Below, one piece after another: positions 52,892-64,000 of a stretch of DNA of 64,000 nt. Within the stretch, counting starts at the first letter, position 1. Each line of letters opens with the position of its first letter. The translations under genes and the position numbers were made by a program. The DNA is taken from NCBI GenBank assembly GCA_027579435.1, contig JANBPK010000756.1:62001-126000 (forward strand), written 5' to 3'. The notes under the pieces are model-generated. The model did not search any database. It was not told the DNA's origin and saw only the letters and a program-made list of their open reading frames with translations. The DNA comes from Candolleomyces eurysporus. Lineage: Eukaryota > Basidiomycota > Agaricomycetes > Agaricales > Psathyrellaceae.

Positions 52892-55800
52892 ATGTCGTGG
52901 TTTACATCGTGGCTCCCTGCTTTACCTTCTATAAACCTCGCAGTCCCAGCCGGCATCCAAGCACGCTTTATATCCTTCATCTTAAAGCGATCTCTGGGTC
53001 ATCTCTTCAAGCCAGGACAGCTCAACAGTCCTCAAATCGACTCCCAGATAGGCTCTGGCTACGTTCAGATTAATGACCTCGAGTTGGATGAACCGGTGCG
53101 TTAAGGTCTCTGGCCATAATGCCTTTCCTTGACATGGATTCCTACAGGCCATTAATGGCTACTTGCAAGGGACCCCTTTGGTTCTCGAAACTGGCACTGT
53201 CCAGTCTGTCACAGCTCGTATACCATGGCCCAATCCTCTGACCTCCACCATTGGTGCCTCCGTCAAGTCCTTGCACCTCAAGTTTCGAGTCGTCAAGATT
53301 ACTCGAGGCGCTCATGACGTTGAAGCTGACCTCGCCGAATCCGTTCTATCTGTCGCGGAAAGCTTTGTTCATGACGAGCTGACTGATCAAGAAGAAGCAG
53401 GGCTTTGGGAATCCATACATTCTTCCGCCCCAAACGACAGCGAAGAGAACGGTGTTCCGGGAGGATTGGATCCATTCATTTCCAATGAAGAAGAACTGCA
53501 GGCAGATCCAACAGGAATCTCGCTCTTCGCAACACTCATCGAAAGATTGCTCGCACGCTTCGAATTCGATGCCCAAGACATCCAGGTCTCCATTACAGAT
53601 CCTAACAACATCACACTTAGATTTTGCTTGGCTGAATTGCAGTATTCGACTACTTCCCAGCCAGACACAAGCCTTGAAGGCATTCGCAGAACACTTACGC
53701 TGAAAGGCATTGACGTGTTTACGACCAACCATTTCCGACCTTCTATCCCTTCAAGCCCATCCACAACACGCCCTTCAAGCCCCATTCGCGAGGGCTCACC
53801 GTCATCCGAGGATGGTTCTCCTCGTTCCTCCAGCTCGTCGCTCGATGAAGAGACAGAAATGCGCATGTCGCAATCAATCGCTGTGTTTCCACCACGGCCA
53901 GTCTCTCCCTCCGAATCAGCATCGGGCAGTATCTATCATAGTATCGTGGAGCAGTCGGCTTCATTCAGCTCCCCGCCTCCGGAAGTTGGGGGTCAACCAT
54001 CTATTGATGCAGTAGACGCAGCTGAGCGCCGTTTCATGTCTTTTGGATCTACTCCCATCAACATCCATCTCACTACTCCGTCCCCGGGAGATGTAGCACC
54101 AGACCGAGCAGCCCGCTCTCCCAAGGAGAATATCAAGCTTGGCCTCCAATCTGGTGCATTGGCCATTGCCGTCCTGCCGTGGCAACTGGTCGGCTTAAGT
54201 AGACTTGCAGAGAAGCTGACCTCCACTCCCTCTTCGACACCATCACAATCCGACCAGCCCAAATCCTCGCCTCTACCCTATGCTTTTGAAGTAAGCATTG
54301 ACTTGAGGGGTATATGCATCCTCCTCCTTTCCTCTCCTGAGAGTACAGAGGATGTGGGTGACAAATTGGATGATTACTTCACCCATGCTTTTACTCCACC
54401 TGCCCTATCTTCAGGGTACACACGGATTCTCGTCGACGCGATCAACGGCCGCGCTACAGTATCTTCCAGTGAAATATCCTCTCAGGTCAGCATAACAGAC
54501 GTATCGGTATTCCAATTCATCGGGAAGTCGTCCGATATGGGGGGNATTGGACTCTCGTTTACGCGCCATCCCCGTCCTGATCACGGACCCATATCTCCCT
54601 ACTCAGTACGACCGGCCTCATAATTACCCGAGCAGAGGAGACCCTCCAGATTCTTCACATCGGCAGCCTACCCTTCGAATCGTTGACAGGAGAAACCCCA
54701 GATGTACAACTTTTGGAAGTAAATTATCCCATTGGAGAAGTCGGTCACAGCAAACAACCCCCNTCAAAGACACCGTCGACCGAGAGTCAAGGTGCTTGCT
54801 TATCATTTTCATTGCATCGCTCTTCTACGAAACGGCCACGAAACCTGGTCAAAACTGAGCAACGTGTCCAGCTGGATGTAGCACCCCTCAGCATCTTTGT
54901 CGACCTAGAGATGGCTTGCCGTCCTGGCGGAATCTTTTCATTCGTCGACACATTGCTGCTAGAGCAATCCTCGTACGGACGAGAACTCCATGAAGCACCA
55001 GATAGTTCCCAAGCGTCCGTTCAAGACATGTCCGACACCGAAGAAGGAAATCCGCCACCCCATACGGTACCTTCTTCTCAAGGAACGGTAGGTGTTTTTT
55101 GGACGCGTATTGACACATCTGGCTGATTCGGACACTTTCAGTCTCACGCAAATGACGGCCAGGCGAACTCGTCTGCAGCCCTCAAACTCGCGATGATCCG
55201 TGTATCCGTCCTTGTTCCGCCTCCACCTGGCCAGCAGGCTCGGTCCGGGCCCCTCATTGTCGACCTGCACGGCATCGACGTTTCTAACACCAACACCCGA
55301 CAGCCTCAGCACCAAGTGAGGTTTGATCCAGCAGCATCTCATAATAAACAGCCAGACGTTTCCGGAAATTTGATCGCTCAGGTTCAATGCCGTCGAATTG
55401 TACTTGGGTGTTCCTCAGCCTTGGGAGAGTCAACCACAGCCGTCTTGTCTATCGGCTCACTTACAGATGGCTCAGACGAGCAAGGGCCTTCCCTCTTGCC
55501 CATCATCAACGTACTGCAGCATGATGCTAATGATACGCACCCAGAAGACCCGAAAACAACAGTCAATGTAGACATTCCGTCCATCTATGCCTCGATATCC
55601 AAGGAGCAGTGGGATGCCTTGCAGTATTGGATTGACGACCTGTCGCAAGCCCTCGAAAGAATCGGAACATCCTCCAGGGAGCTGAGCGAGTCTCGCGATT
55701 CTAAGAATGCCAGCATGATTGGAAGCCGGTATTTCGCCAGGTCGCAACGCAGTAGCACGTACGACTCGAGCAAATCCGTCGAAGTTGGGATCAAGCTTGT

Positions 55801-58800
55801 CGCGTCAGTAAATGTTACAGAACGTATGGTTCCCTATCGTCTCTATGGTGTCGGGCTGGCATTTACAACGTCTGAACAGTATACCTCAGGTGTAATCTTC
55901 CTCGCGAAGACCTGGAAGGCCGTCAAGTTAGGCCCTTCAATGTCATGGGATCCGACTTCGGTGTCAGCGTAGAAATGCACGCAAATGGGAAGGTCAGTTC
56001 AAGAAAATGCCCTCTCGTGAGACAGCTGATAGAACTCGACATAGCTGGCTGCTATAGTTTCCTTCATGGATGCGCTAATTCAAGATACGGAGCGGTCCGG
56101 TAAACCCAGAACATTCTTGTCTCTAACAAGTGCTCGCAGCTTGGTGAGTCTATTCATCTGTCGAGGATTGAGCAAGGATTGAGTTTAGTAGGCTTCCCTC
56201 CCACGCCCACTTATCAAAGTCAGGTTCATATCCTCAGTGATCCCAGAGACTACAGCCAAGGAAACCAAAGTCTCTCTGTCATTATGCAACTTCACATTCG
56301 AAGCATATCCCGATATCCAGTGGATAACCGACCTTATCGCATTCAGTAAAGCGCCGCCTGGTGTAAGCATCACGACTCAGCTATCATCGGCACATTGCTG
56401 AATTTTCACCACAGACATTCGAGTCGGTTGTCCCCAGCGAAAGGACCTGCATCAGTCTGAAGATTGTAGACGGCTCCGTTAGGGCATTCGCTCCTTCCCA
56501 TCCAGGGGCCCTCGTCCTTTCCGTCGGCGGGTTGCATTTTGCCACTGATATAGTTGGTAACACCAAGGATTCTTCATTTCGCCTCGATATATCGTCCCTT
56601 GCGATCTTGGCGATTGATAACATACGGGATGCTGAGGAACAGCGCGTTAGGAAGGGTGAGACAGATTCCGGAGTGATTCGTTGGAAGGTCATTGGTTTGG
56701 TCACTTTGATTATGGTGCATCATTGACGTGGCTTCGACAGACTTTGGGTTACGCTCTGTTGGCTGAGATCTCGTCAACCAAACTGCATTACCAGGAAACC
56801 AAAGACTCATCTCCTGAAAAGCAGGTGCGACCCACGTCCCGAGTTGACATAACCTTGCCTAACGAATTTTCGCAGGTCCTGGTTGATGGTACCAAGTTGA
56901 AGATACACGCATGCGCCGACACCTTCGCTTCAGTCGGGGAATTTGGCGCCGATTTGGCCTCCCATTTCAGCCCACCAAGCCACGAGGAAACGTCTGTTTG
57001 GCCTTCTAGTTGTCAATTTCCAACTGACATGTCTTCAGCACAACAACCCATGACGCTCGACCAGCAGTTCTATCATCAGCGCCTCCGGAAGACTTGAATC
57101 TCACCCGATCCATGGATGAAAACGCATTCCAACGTGTCCCTGAATTAGGTCCAAATCCTGATATGATCTACGATGACCTTCCGACCAACCTGGATTATCT
57201 GGACGAATCCTTTGGCGCTGCAGCAGGACTACGAGAACTGACCGACGATGATCTTGACGAGTTTGATATCCGTGATATCACAACCCCAGCCGCTTCAGAA
57301 GCGGCTTCGAATACAGGTATAATCTCGAATGTCGGAGGAGAGACCATCAAGATGCTTCACGAAGGAGGGATCAACATCACGGAAGGTTACTATGATGACC
57401 TGCCCCGCGAAGAGATTGACGAGCGCCAGCCGTAAGCGGAGTAGTACATATAGTTTTACACGAACTAATAATTCCTCTTAACTTGATAGGTCAGAAGATG
57501 AAGCCCTTCGAGTACGGATCAGGAATTGCGACGTCTCACTCCTCCTTTACGATGGATACGACTGGCCCAGGACGAGAAAGACGATTGAAGAAGAGGTCAA
57601 GGAAATGCGGAAGAGGCTTGCGAAAATACGGCAACTTGTCGCAAGCGGGCAGACTCCGGAACCGGTACCAGAGGATACAAGCGCTCTACTCTTCAATTCT
57701 ATTTACATCGGGCTACACCAAGACGTTGATGCAACGGAGCCCGATGCATTTATCGCTGCAATCGACGAGGAGCTGAAAGACGACTTCGAGACGGGAACCC
57801 AAAGTTCATGGCAAACTCTGCAACATCCCGTAGCTGCTGTTTCATCCGCGCCACGAGGGCCAAGCGTTCGCGTACAAGGAAAGAAACTTACCCGCGCTAA
57901 AGGACCCAGCATCGAGTTTTGCCTGTCTGGCGTCAATGCCGAACTCAACAAGTATGGTGGAAATAATGTTGTTGTTTCCCGTACCTTTGTCACTGTCAAG
58001 GACATGGAAATTTTGGACCACATCAAGACGTCGACATGGAAGAAGTTTTTGACTGCCCTGAGGTCAGACTCGAAAGGCAACATCCGAGAGACAGGGGCAA
58101 ACATGGTGCGGATTGAGCTGCATAGTGTTCGACCTGCTCCGGGACATCCATCTGAAGAAGCGAGGCTTCGTGTGGGTGCCGTCATTCCCTTGTACGCTAT
58201 GCTCTCATTGACTCCTTGCAGGCTAAGATACTCCCCCTTCGACTGTACGTCGACCAAGATGCCGTCGACTTCTTGAAGAAGTTCTTCGGTTTCAAGGATC
58301 CTAACTCTGTGCCAAAACCTGCGCCTGCAGCTCCGGAGAAAGAAGCCTACATCCGTAAGAATTCTTGCAGTAACTTTATGATATTCACTGCTCATCATCT
58401 ATTCAGAAATGGCTGAAATCTTCCCTATTGACTTGAAGCTTGACTATAAGCCAAGGCGCGTCGACTACAGGGCCCTCCGTGAAGGTCGAACCATAGAGCT
58501 TATGAACTTCTTCCATTTCGACGGGGCCGAGATGACTTTGCGCCATATCACATTGTCTGGAGTGAGTCATTTCAACGTTACACGTAGTGCTTTATTGAAC
58601 AATTGTTTTTTGAAGGTCACTGGCTGGCCCAAGCTTTTCGAGATGCTCAATGACCTTTGGACCCCAGACGTAAAGGCGACGCAACTTGTGGAAGTCATAT
58701 CTGGTGTAGCACCGATAAGGTCCATGGTGAACGTTGGGTCAGGTGTGGCTGATCTTGTTCTGCTACCCATCTCCCAGTATAAGAAAGACGGGAGAATCGT

Positions 58801-59371
58801 CCGTGGCGTTCAGAAAGGTGCAACAGCCTTCGTCAAATCGACTGCATTAGAAGCGATCAAGATGGGTGCTCGCCTTGCCACTGGGACACAAGTGATACTC
58901 GAACAAGCGGAAGGCATCCTTGGAGGAGAATTCGAGAATACCATTACTGCAGAGACCGTGCAACCGTCTCTTGGGGATGATTTCAATTTACCTCACGACT
59001 CTTTCGACGACGAAGATGCTGAACTCATATCGAAATATGCTCAACAGCCCGCCGATATCAAGGAGGGAGTACAGACGGCGTACAAGAGTCTGCGGCGAAA
59101 CTTGAACTCCGCTGCTCAAACTATCCTCGCTGTCCCGATGGAAGTCTATGAGCGGTCTGGAAATGAAGTGAGTCGATTTTTGCTTGAGAATGCTCGCCAT
59201 ACTAACAGTTGCCAGGGACCCGTCCGCTCGGTCATTCGAGCTGTCCCAATCGCCGTCTTGAAACCTATGATAGGTGCTACAGAAGCTGTCAGCAAGACCT
59301 TGCTTGGACTGCACAACACTCTGGATCCTGACGTTCGCCACGAGAATGAGGCTAAATACAAGAATCGCTAG
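52892..59371 (+). CDS. ATG2: autophagy lipid-transfer protein Atg2
   Basis: Very large peripheral protein that bridges the ER and the growing phagophore and moves bulk phospholipid, working with Atg9 and Atg18. The N-terminal chorein segment reads MSWFTSWLPALPSINLAVPA, GIQARFISFILKRSLGHLF, then SQIGSGYVQINDLELDEP and INGYLQGTPLVLETGTVQSV. The middle has long acidic/Ser-rich stretches. The C-terminal region carries FFHFDGAEMTLRHITLSGV, GRIVRGVQKGATAFVKSTAL, EAIKMGARLATGTQVILEQAE and VQTAYKSLRRNLNSAAQTIL, the conserved Atg2 C-terminal domain. It ends DPDVRHENEAKYKNR. About 2,000 residues, with some 15 introns. One or two Ns near 54545 and 54763. Confidence 0.93.
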
Positions 59372-59519
59372 CTGTCTGCCATTGAACTATTCCCAAATCG
59401 CTTTCCAGTTTCACTGTTGCTTATACACTGTATTTTTATTGGATTGGTGCATAAGATGTAGCGCAATCGGATTACAAAAGATGATACAAAACCGAGGACA
59501 GGGTGAGACCAGGGAAAGG

Positions 59520-60316
59520 TCAGTCGATGTCCATGCCCATGGAGCGACCCTCCCCGGGGACAAGTGCCGATCTCGACTTGACGCCGACTTTGATTTTTTC
59601 TCGTATAGGCTCGACCGTAGCCTCGACAGGTTGCCGAAGTTTGAGCGATGAAGATTTTGCAGCCTCCAGCATTTTCTTGCGGTGTTCCTTGTGCTTGGCA
59701 CGACTGACGGCCATGCTAGAAAGGTCGTTCAGGATATCGAACATACTCTTGGAAAGAGTGGGTTGAACGCACCGGTTCTTGAAAAATGCTCTCTCTCTCT
59801 TGGCTCTGATCTCTCCAATCCGTTTCATGGCCTTGATAGTAGTCTGAACAAGTTCGCGGTTGTAGCGTACGGGAACATTTCTTCGCTTTTCGAAGTCGAT
59901 GGTCGAATCCTGGGACGCATTTTTAACGTCGTAATGAAGGATATATAGGCGGAAAAGGTGACGTACAATGGTCATCTCCTTCCCAGCCGCTTTCCTGAAC
60001 GCCTTGGTCCATCGGACCTTGCGAGGGTTTCGCTTCATTCTGAAATGGGGATGAGCCGTGTTTGAGAGGGGTCAAGAAGAGGTTCGCACTTGAAATTCTT
60101 GTGGCATCTTCGATCGACATAGTCAGGATACAAATTTGATGAATTGCAAGAAGAGCACATACTTTGAAGTACAGAACCGAAATACTTTGGCATCGTTCCT
60201 CACAAATGCCGTGCCTGTGCGGGGTCAGATACAGGGCCACGTATCCGTAGAGACTTTGACTAACCGTGGCCTGGGTATACATTGGTTGAGCAGAAATAGC
60301 ACTTTTCAATCCTCAT
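59520..60316 (-). CDS. RLP24: ribosome biogenesis protein Rlp24
   Basis: Nucleolar/nuclear placeholder for eL24 in pre-60S particles, later removed by the AAA-ATPase Drg1/Afg2. The joined start is [18 protein letters not shown] with a CxxC zinc knuckle. It continues over short introns as [20 protein letters not shown], completing the Cys4 site. Then come [60 protein letters not shown] and [10 protein letters not shown]. This is a near-exact Rlp24 pattern. The C-terminal helix and the acidic end [11 protein letters not shown] recruit Drg1 in yeast. Four introns in about 200 codons. Confidence 0.95.
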
Positions 60317-60553
60317 GGCTGCAGCTGCAGTCGGGGTTGTCTACAAAGAAAGAAGCACAGCCACGGCGTATCGAAATTCTGTCCTCTCAGGGGCGTGGGA
60401 ACATCAATTCTTCACTCCTGCTTCCTTCCTTCTTAGGTCGTCTTCATGGTCGTCTACTCCCAGGCCCATTTCCATTGCACGAATCATTTCAGAAGCTTGA
60501 GTCCTATTAGATACATAGAGGAAGGAATCACGGAATATTACAAGGCACTACTA

Positions 60554-62464
60554 TTACGCAACAGGCCGTTTTGATAAGTCTGCGAGAACCTCTCCAGACC
60601 GGATGCCGAGAACACTCAATAGGGTGTCACTCAAACCATGGGTAGCTTCTTCGACGCCCTGGAGATAGATACGAGGTACGAGCGACTTGCCTCCGTCTCT
60701 TGGCGTCGACTTGGGCAATAGCTGGTAGCTCCGAGTGAGGTACAGCTCGTTGTTCAGCTCCGCTTCGAACTGCACCGAGTTGAACATCGATGCTTCTGGC
60801 GAGGTGGGTGGCGAAGTATTTGCGCTGCTGCTCACAGGCGACCTTGACTCCGAGAGCGGGCTGTCGGGAGTGTTGTAGCCGGAGGCTTCATCGGTAAGGT
60901 CAGTCGTTGGTCGGAGGTTGACTTTGCGTGTTGCAGGGGACAGGCCAAAGTGCTTTCCGATCGCGGTATGCTTGAGGAAGTTAACCCAGGCCGAGCGCTC
61001 GTATCCGGTCGCGTACACGACGACATCATATTTCTCCTCCGTGATGTCTGCAGTGACCATGTTGCTGAGAGTCAGGTGGAAGACTTGGCTTTCCGAGTCC
61101 GTCCTGGATCCCTCTGGCGCGAGCAGAAGATCGGCCGGCTGACCCGCGTTAGTTTTGCTGTCGGTGAGCCTGATCGAGGCGACTTTGGTGTACGTTCTGA
61201 TGTTGATGACAGGATCCTGGGGCTCTTCCTGCTCCGTCCTGCGTGCGATGGCTGTGTTCAATCGTTGGTCATAGACGATCTCGTACAGCTACGATTGGAT
61301 TAGTATAATCTTGAATGCTGAGAGTCGAATTACTCTCACCGTCTCAATAGTGAGTGGGTTGACGACGCTATAATTCGTCTGCTTATACTCTGCCAGAACA
61401 TTATCGCGGAGCCGCTTTGACGGCAAAGAGTACCAAGCGTCGGTAGCTATGTTGTCCATTGTCAGACCTCTTTCAATCTGGAGAACGGGCCGACTTACAT
61501 GCAGGATCGAAAATCTCGTTGGCAAATGGCGAATCGTCGCTGGGTTTCAACGAGCCTTTTCGGATGAGCATGTCGACGACATGCCTGCCTCCGGGGGTGG
61601 CGATATCTGCAAGACGATTTCGCAGGTCCATCGTCACTTCCGCAGCGGACTGACCCGACCCAATCACGGCCACTTTTAAAGGTCGGGATTGGGAAGACAA
61701 AGCTTGGAAGATGGGGCTAATGGAGGTCGCATATGCAGAGCTGTGGAGGACCCGGGGGTGGGTTGCGAACGGGGAGATAAAANTCGGGAACGCGAGGTGT
61801 CCCTCCAGGAGCGATCACCAAGTCACCTACGAGGATTCATCAGGTTCCTGTCCAACGGAAGAAGAAAGTCTGGTCTTACGTGCTCGGACGAGTTTTTCTT
61901 CGCCTGTGCGGTTGTTTCTAAAACGTACGAGGATAGTGTCTTCTGGACCTTCCTCCAGGTCGACGACTTCGTGGCCAAAGGCGACGTTGATTCCATTTTC
62001 CTGGACCTTAGCCGACGCCCAAGAGAGGTAGTCGGAGTATTCTTTGCGAGTGGGGATGGTAGAGCCACGATTGATGAAGGAGAGAAGGCGGTCTTCACTG
62101 TGGAGATATGACAAGAAGGTATAAGGGGAGCCAGGATTTCGCAGAGTGGCGAGATCTTTCATGAAGCTGGAAAAGGTCAGTACCAAGCCTAATCAATGAC
62201 GACATTGAGCGAACCTAATCTGCATCCTGGCGCCTGGGAGCAGCATACCAGGGTGCCAACGGAAGATTTCATGCCTTTCGATGAACAACGTTGTTTTGAC
62301 GGGGAAGGACTGCACAAAGGGTAAGTGCCGTGTATAAATAGCGGAACGGGGTCTAAACTTACGGGGTTCTCCTTCCAGGCTTCCGTGACTGCCCCAGCGA
62401 TGGCAATATTGGCGGGACCAAAACCAAGGCCTACGAGGTCGACAATCTCTGGAAGGGAAGACAT
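60554..62464 (-). CDS. L-ornithine N5-monooxygenase (SidA/Omo1-type)
   Basis: FAD/NADPH enzyme that makes N5-hydroxy-ornithine, the first committed step of hydroxamate siderophores. The N-terminal FAD motif is LVGLGFGPANIAIAGAV (GxGPxN). Further on are FHPGMLLPGARMQI-like and FMKDLATLRNPGSPYTFLSY (substrate region). The NADPH motif is VAVIGSGQSAAEVTMDLRN (GxGQSAAE), with SPFANEIFDP after it. The C-terminal signature is YDVVVYATGYERSAWVNFL (ATGY). A Ser/Pro-rich insert near residue 440 (SGYNTPDSPLSESRSP) is typical of basidiomycete forms. Six or so introns. It is divergent from an NRPS and shares a GATA-motif promoter with it, the arrangement expected of a siderophore cluster. Confidence 0.93.
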
Positions 62465-62741
62465 GGTGTCGAGATTTTATGCGAAGGGGAAGAAAGTGAG
62501 GTGGGGCGTTTCTGACATTCCGGTACGTCAGGCGCAATACTTATACCGATTATACTGGCCCTCGAACTCAAATTCTAGGCAACATCGCTTAGGGCCGGAA
62601 GAAAACGGTGGGAGTATCCGGCATGCATTTTTTTNAACTCTTTCGTCATGCAAATGGCGTTGGAACCTGGTCCAAATGGTGAACTTTGACTGAATTTCTC
62701 CAGGAATACTGCAAACAGTCGAGTGGATCCCCGATGATCTA

Positions 62742-62750
62742 ATCAGATAA
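62742..62750 (+). promoter_or_regulatory. ATCAGATAA GATA-factor site 1 (siderophore promoter)
   Basis: ATCAGATAA fits the ATCWGATAA consensus described for fungal iron-responsive GATA repressors (SreA/Urbs1/SRE1). First of three in the 655-bp region between the monooxygenase and NRPS start codons. Confidence 0.6.
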
Positions 62751-62827
62751 CTTGACAACAGTGCAGTCTAGCCTTCTCGAATTCCATGCAGGTGGTCGCT
62801 GTCACGCCGCCGTGCCTGATTTGGATT

Positions 62828-62836
62828 ATCAGATAG
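62828..62836 (+). promoter_or_regulatory. ATCAGATAG GATA-factor site 2 (siderophore promoter)
   Basis: ATCAGATAG, within TTATCAGATAGC, so a GATA core is present on both strands. It matches the iron-GATA consensus in eight of nine positions. Confidence 0.55.
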
Positions 62837-62870
62837 CTTCTGATTTTCTGTTAAACCAATCACGGAGCAT

Positions 62871-62879
62871 ATCAGATAA
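62871..62879 (+). promoter_or_regulatory. ATCAGATAA GATA-factor site 3 (siderophore promoter)
   Basis: ATCAGATAA, within TATCAGATAAGAT; a perfect match to ATCWGATAA, about 240 bp upstream of the NRPS start. Confidence 0.6.
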
Positions 62880-63118
62880 GATTTCCACCTGGCCGCTAGC
62901 GCCAAGCCATGCAGAAGCTGCCAAACTTCTATCCCATCCCTATGCTCTTGTTCCATTTCCACTCCATTGGTTCATAAATATATCGTCGGTCAAATTATCC
63001 GAAAATCTGGGTCCCATCCGGTCGATGTTTGGCCCGTGCCCTTACCGACGCGACCTGACGGCCAGCGGTCTGCGGCGTCCTGACTTTCCGCAACCCTCCT
63101 CTCTCTTACCCCCACGAC

Positions 63119-64000
63119 ATGGAAAACATTCGTCTCGAGCAGCCTCCCCGGATCCTTGAAGGATTTGCCTTCACAGAGTGGCCCGACCTCACCTGCGAAC
63201 GCAATCCTGCTACCACTACACACACCTCCAGCACAAAAATCTCGGCCGCCCTGGGCAGTGATGTCGCTACTCCATCCCTCCTCCTGGCACTTGCCCGCGT
63301 TCTCGGCTCATATTGTGGGACTACAGACGTGCTTCTCGCACGTACAGTCGGCGACAAGTTCTCGCTCGTCAGAGCGTCGTGGGGCACCGGTCAGACCTGG
63401 CAAGAGCTCGGACTTGACATTGGGTCCCAACTTCAGGACGAAAAGCTGTTTGTTGTGGCGCAAATACGACATGCTCTGGGTCTGACGGAAAAGCAGTACC
63501 CTTGCTTGGCTGCACTCACGTTGGACCCCAAGAATAGCCCCGCTTCAGCATCCGATTTCCCACTCACTATTCACTACGACGAGCCCACCAATAATGTCTT
63601 CCTCACCTCCCGGTCCACACTTGTCCACCCCTCTATAGCCGAACAATTGTTGTCCCAAGTGGTTCTGCTTCTCGAACACGCCTTGAACAATCTCGCCACT
63701 TGTGTCTCAACACTTCCCCAATTCCCTACCCATCTTTCGTCCGTTTACAACAGGGCTTCAGAAAAAGCTATCTCCACGATTTACCCACACCTTCCTGTGG
63801 TCGAATACGCCACCGACTACCTTCACGGCCGGGCTGTTTCAACGCCTAATAGNGTCGCTGTTCGTTGGTTCCCAAACCTCTCGGCTGACGATCCTTTCNA
63901 TACCTCNGAATCTATCACTTATGGCGAACTCGACCAGCTTGCTTCCAAGTTCGCTCGTTGGCTCGCCAGCAAGGGCCTTCGACACGAGGACCGTGTTGCG
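63119..64000 (+). CDS. siderophore non-ribosomal peptide synthetase, N-terminal part
   Basis: Start of an NRPS that presumably assembles a ferrichrome-type hydroxamate siderophore. The ATG at 63119 gives MENIRLEQPPRILEGFAFTE. An N-terminal region of about 220 residues follows (KISAALGSDVATPSLLLALA, QTWQELGLDIGSQLQDEKLF), resembling the vestigial condensation-like segment that precedes the first adenylation domain in fungal siderophore synthetases. The A-domain then begins ESITYGELDQLASKFARWLA, SKGLRHEDRVA, its core A1 motif, and is cut by the window edge. Frame is open without introns to the end; three Ns lie near 63852-63907. The divergent neighbour supplies the N5-hydroxy-ornithine monomer. 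Confidence 0.85.
   Translation, partial: MENIRLEQPPRILEGFAFTEWPDLTCERNPATTTHTSSTKISAALGSDVATPSLLLALARVLGSYCGTTDVLLARTVGDKFSLVRASWGTGQTWQELGLDIGSQLQDEKLFVVAQIRHALGLTEKQYPCLAALTLDPKNSPASASDFPLTIHYDEPTNNVFLTSRSTLVHPSIAEQLLSQVVLLLEHALNNLATCVSTLPQFPTHLSSVYNRASEKAISTIYPHLPVVEYATDYLHGRAVSTPNXVAVRWFPNLSADDPFXTXESITYGELDQLASKFARWLASKGLRHEDRVA

Noticed and set aside
59640..60310. Short + strand frames antisense to RLP24
   Set aside because: Mirror reads of the RLP24 exons and introns on the other strand.
1..64000. tRNA, rRNA, snoRNA or CRISPR loci
   Set aside because: No T-loop GGTTCRANYCC box pairs in cloverleaf spacing, no rRNA-like segments and no regularly spaced short repeats were seen by eye; a covariance-model scan would be needed to exclude small RNAs.

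Overview
The window is nuclear DNA from a filamentous basidiomycete, most likely a mushroom-forming agaricomycete. Genes are dense, lie on both strands and are broken by many short introns (about 45-60 bp, GT...AG). The proteins are typical fungal ones: fungal-type fused NAD(P) transhydrogenase, Crb2/Rad9-type checkpoint mediator, Mdm20/NAA25, Rrn6-like factor, Atg2, and a siderophore N5-monooxygenase next to an NRPS. Ns are scattered through the assembly, so single-residue gaps and some apparent frame breaks may be sequencing artefacts. No tRNA, rRNA or CRISPR array was recognised.

Layout. 1-13 kb: 3' part of CCT4, a mitochondrial carrier, an Rrn6/TAF1C-like Pol I factor, mitochondrial uL3, an unknown leucine-rich protein, a LisH-CTLH-CRA protein and a PQ-loop transporter. 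13-25.3 kb: Lin1/CD2BP2 (splicing), then a run of chromatin and DNA-repair genes: RAD54, a chromodomain protein and a Tudor-BRCT Crb2/53BP1-like mediator, with a small BRI3-like membrane protein between the last two. 25.7-27.6 kb: an orphan single-pass membrane protein. 27.8-32.7 kb: a direct segmental duplication carrying two nucleotide-sugar transporters. The first copy also carries a dead 3' fragment of the NAD(P) transhydrogenase gene, and a 243-bp TA-flanked MITE lies between the copies. 32.4-45 kb: the intact transhydrogenase, a DapA/HOGA-type aldolase, Pus4/TruB, Mediator MED16, proteasome assembly chaperone 3 and a tiny membrane protein. 45-52 kb: NAA25, then two RPA2 (RPA32) genes in tandem, one canonical and one strongly divergent. 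51.6-60.3 kb: a GDSL esterase, the large ATG2 gene and RLP24. 60.5-64 kb: a divergent siderophore pair (SidA-type ornithine monooxygenase and the start of an NRPS) whose shared promoter carries three ATCAGATA(A/G) GATA-factor motifs.

Most genes are unlinked housekeeping functions. The parts that appear to work together are the siderophore pair and, more loosely, the genome-maintenance genes (RAD54, Crb2-like, RPA2), which share ACGCG(T) elements close to their start codons. The most distinctive features are the duplication/MITE region, the RPA2 tandem paralogue, the TQ-repeat array in the Crb2-like protein and the GATA-motif promoter. Multi-exon gene spans run from the inferred start codon to the stop codon; introns were placed by eye.
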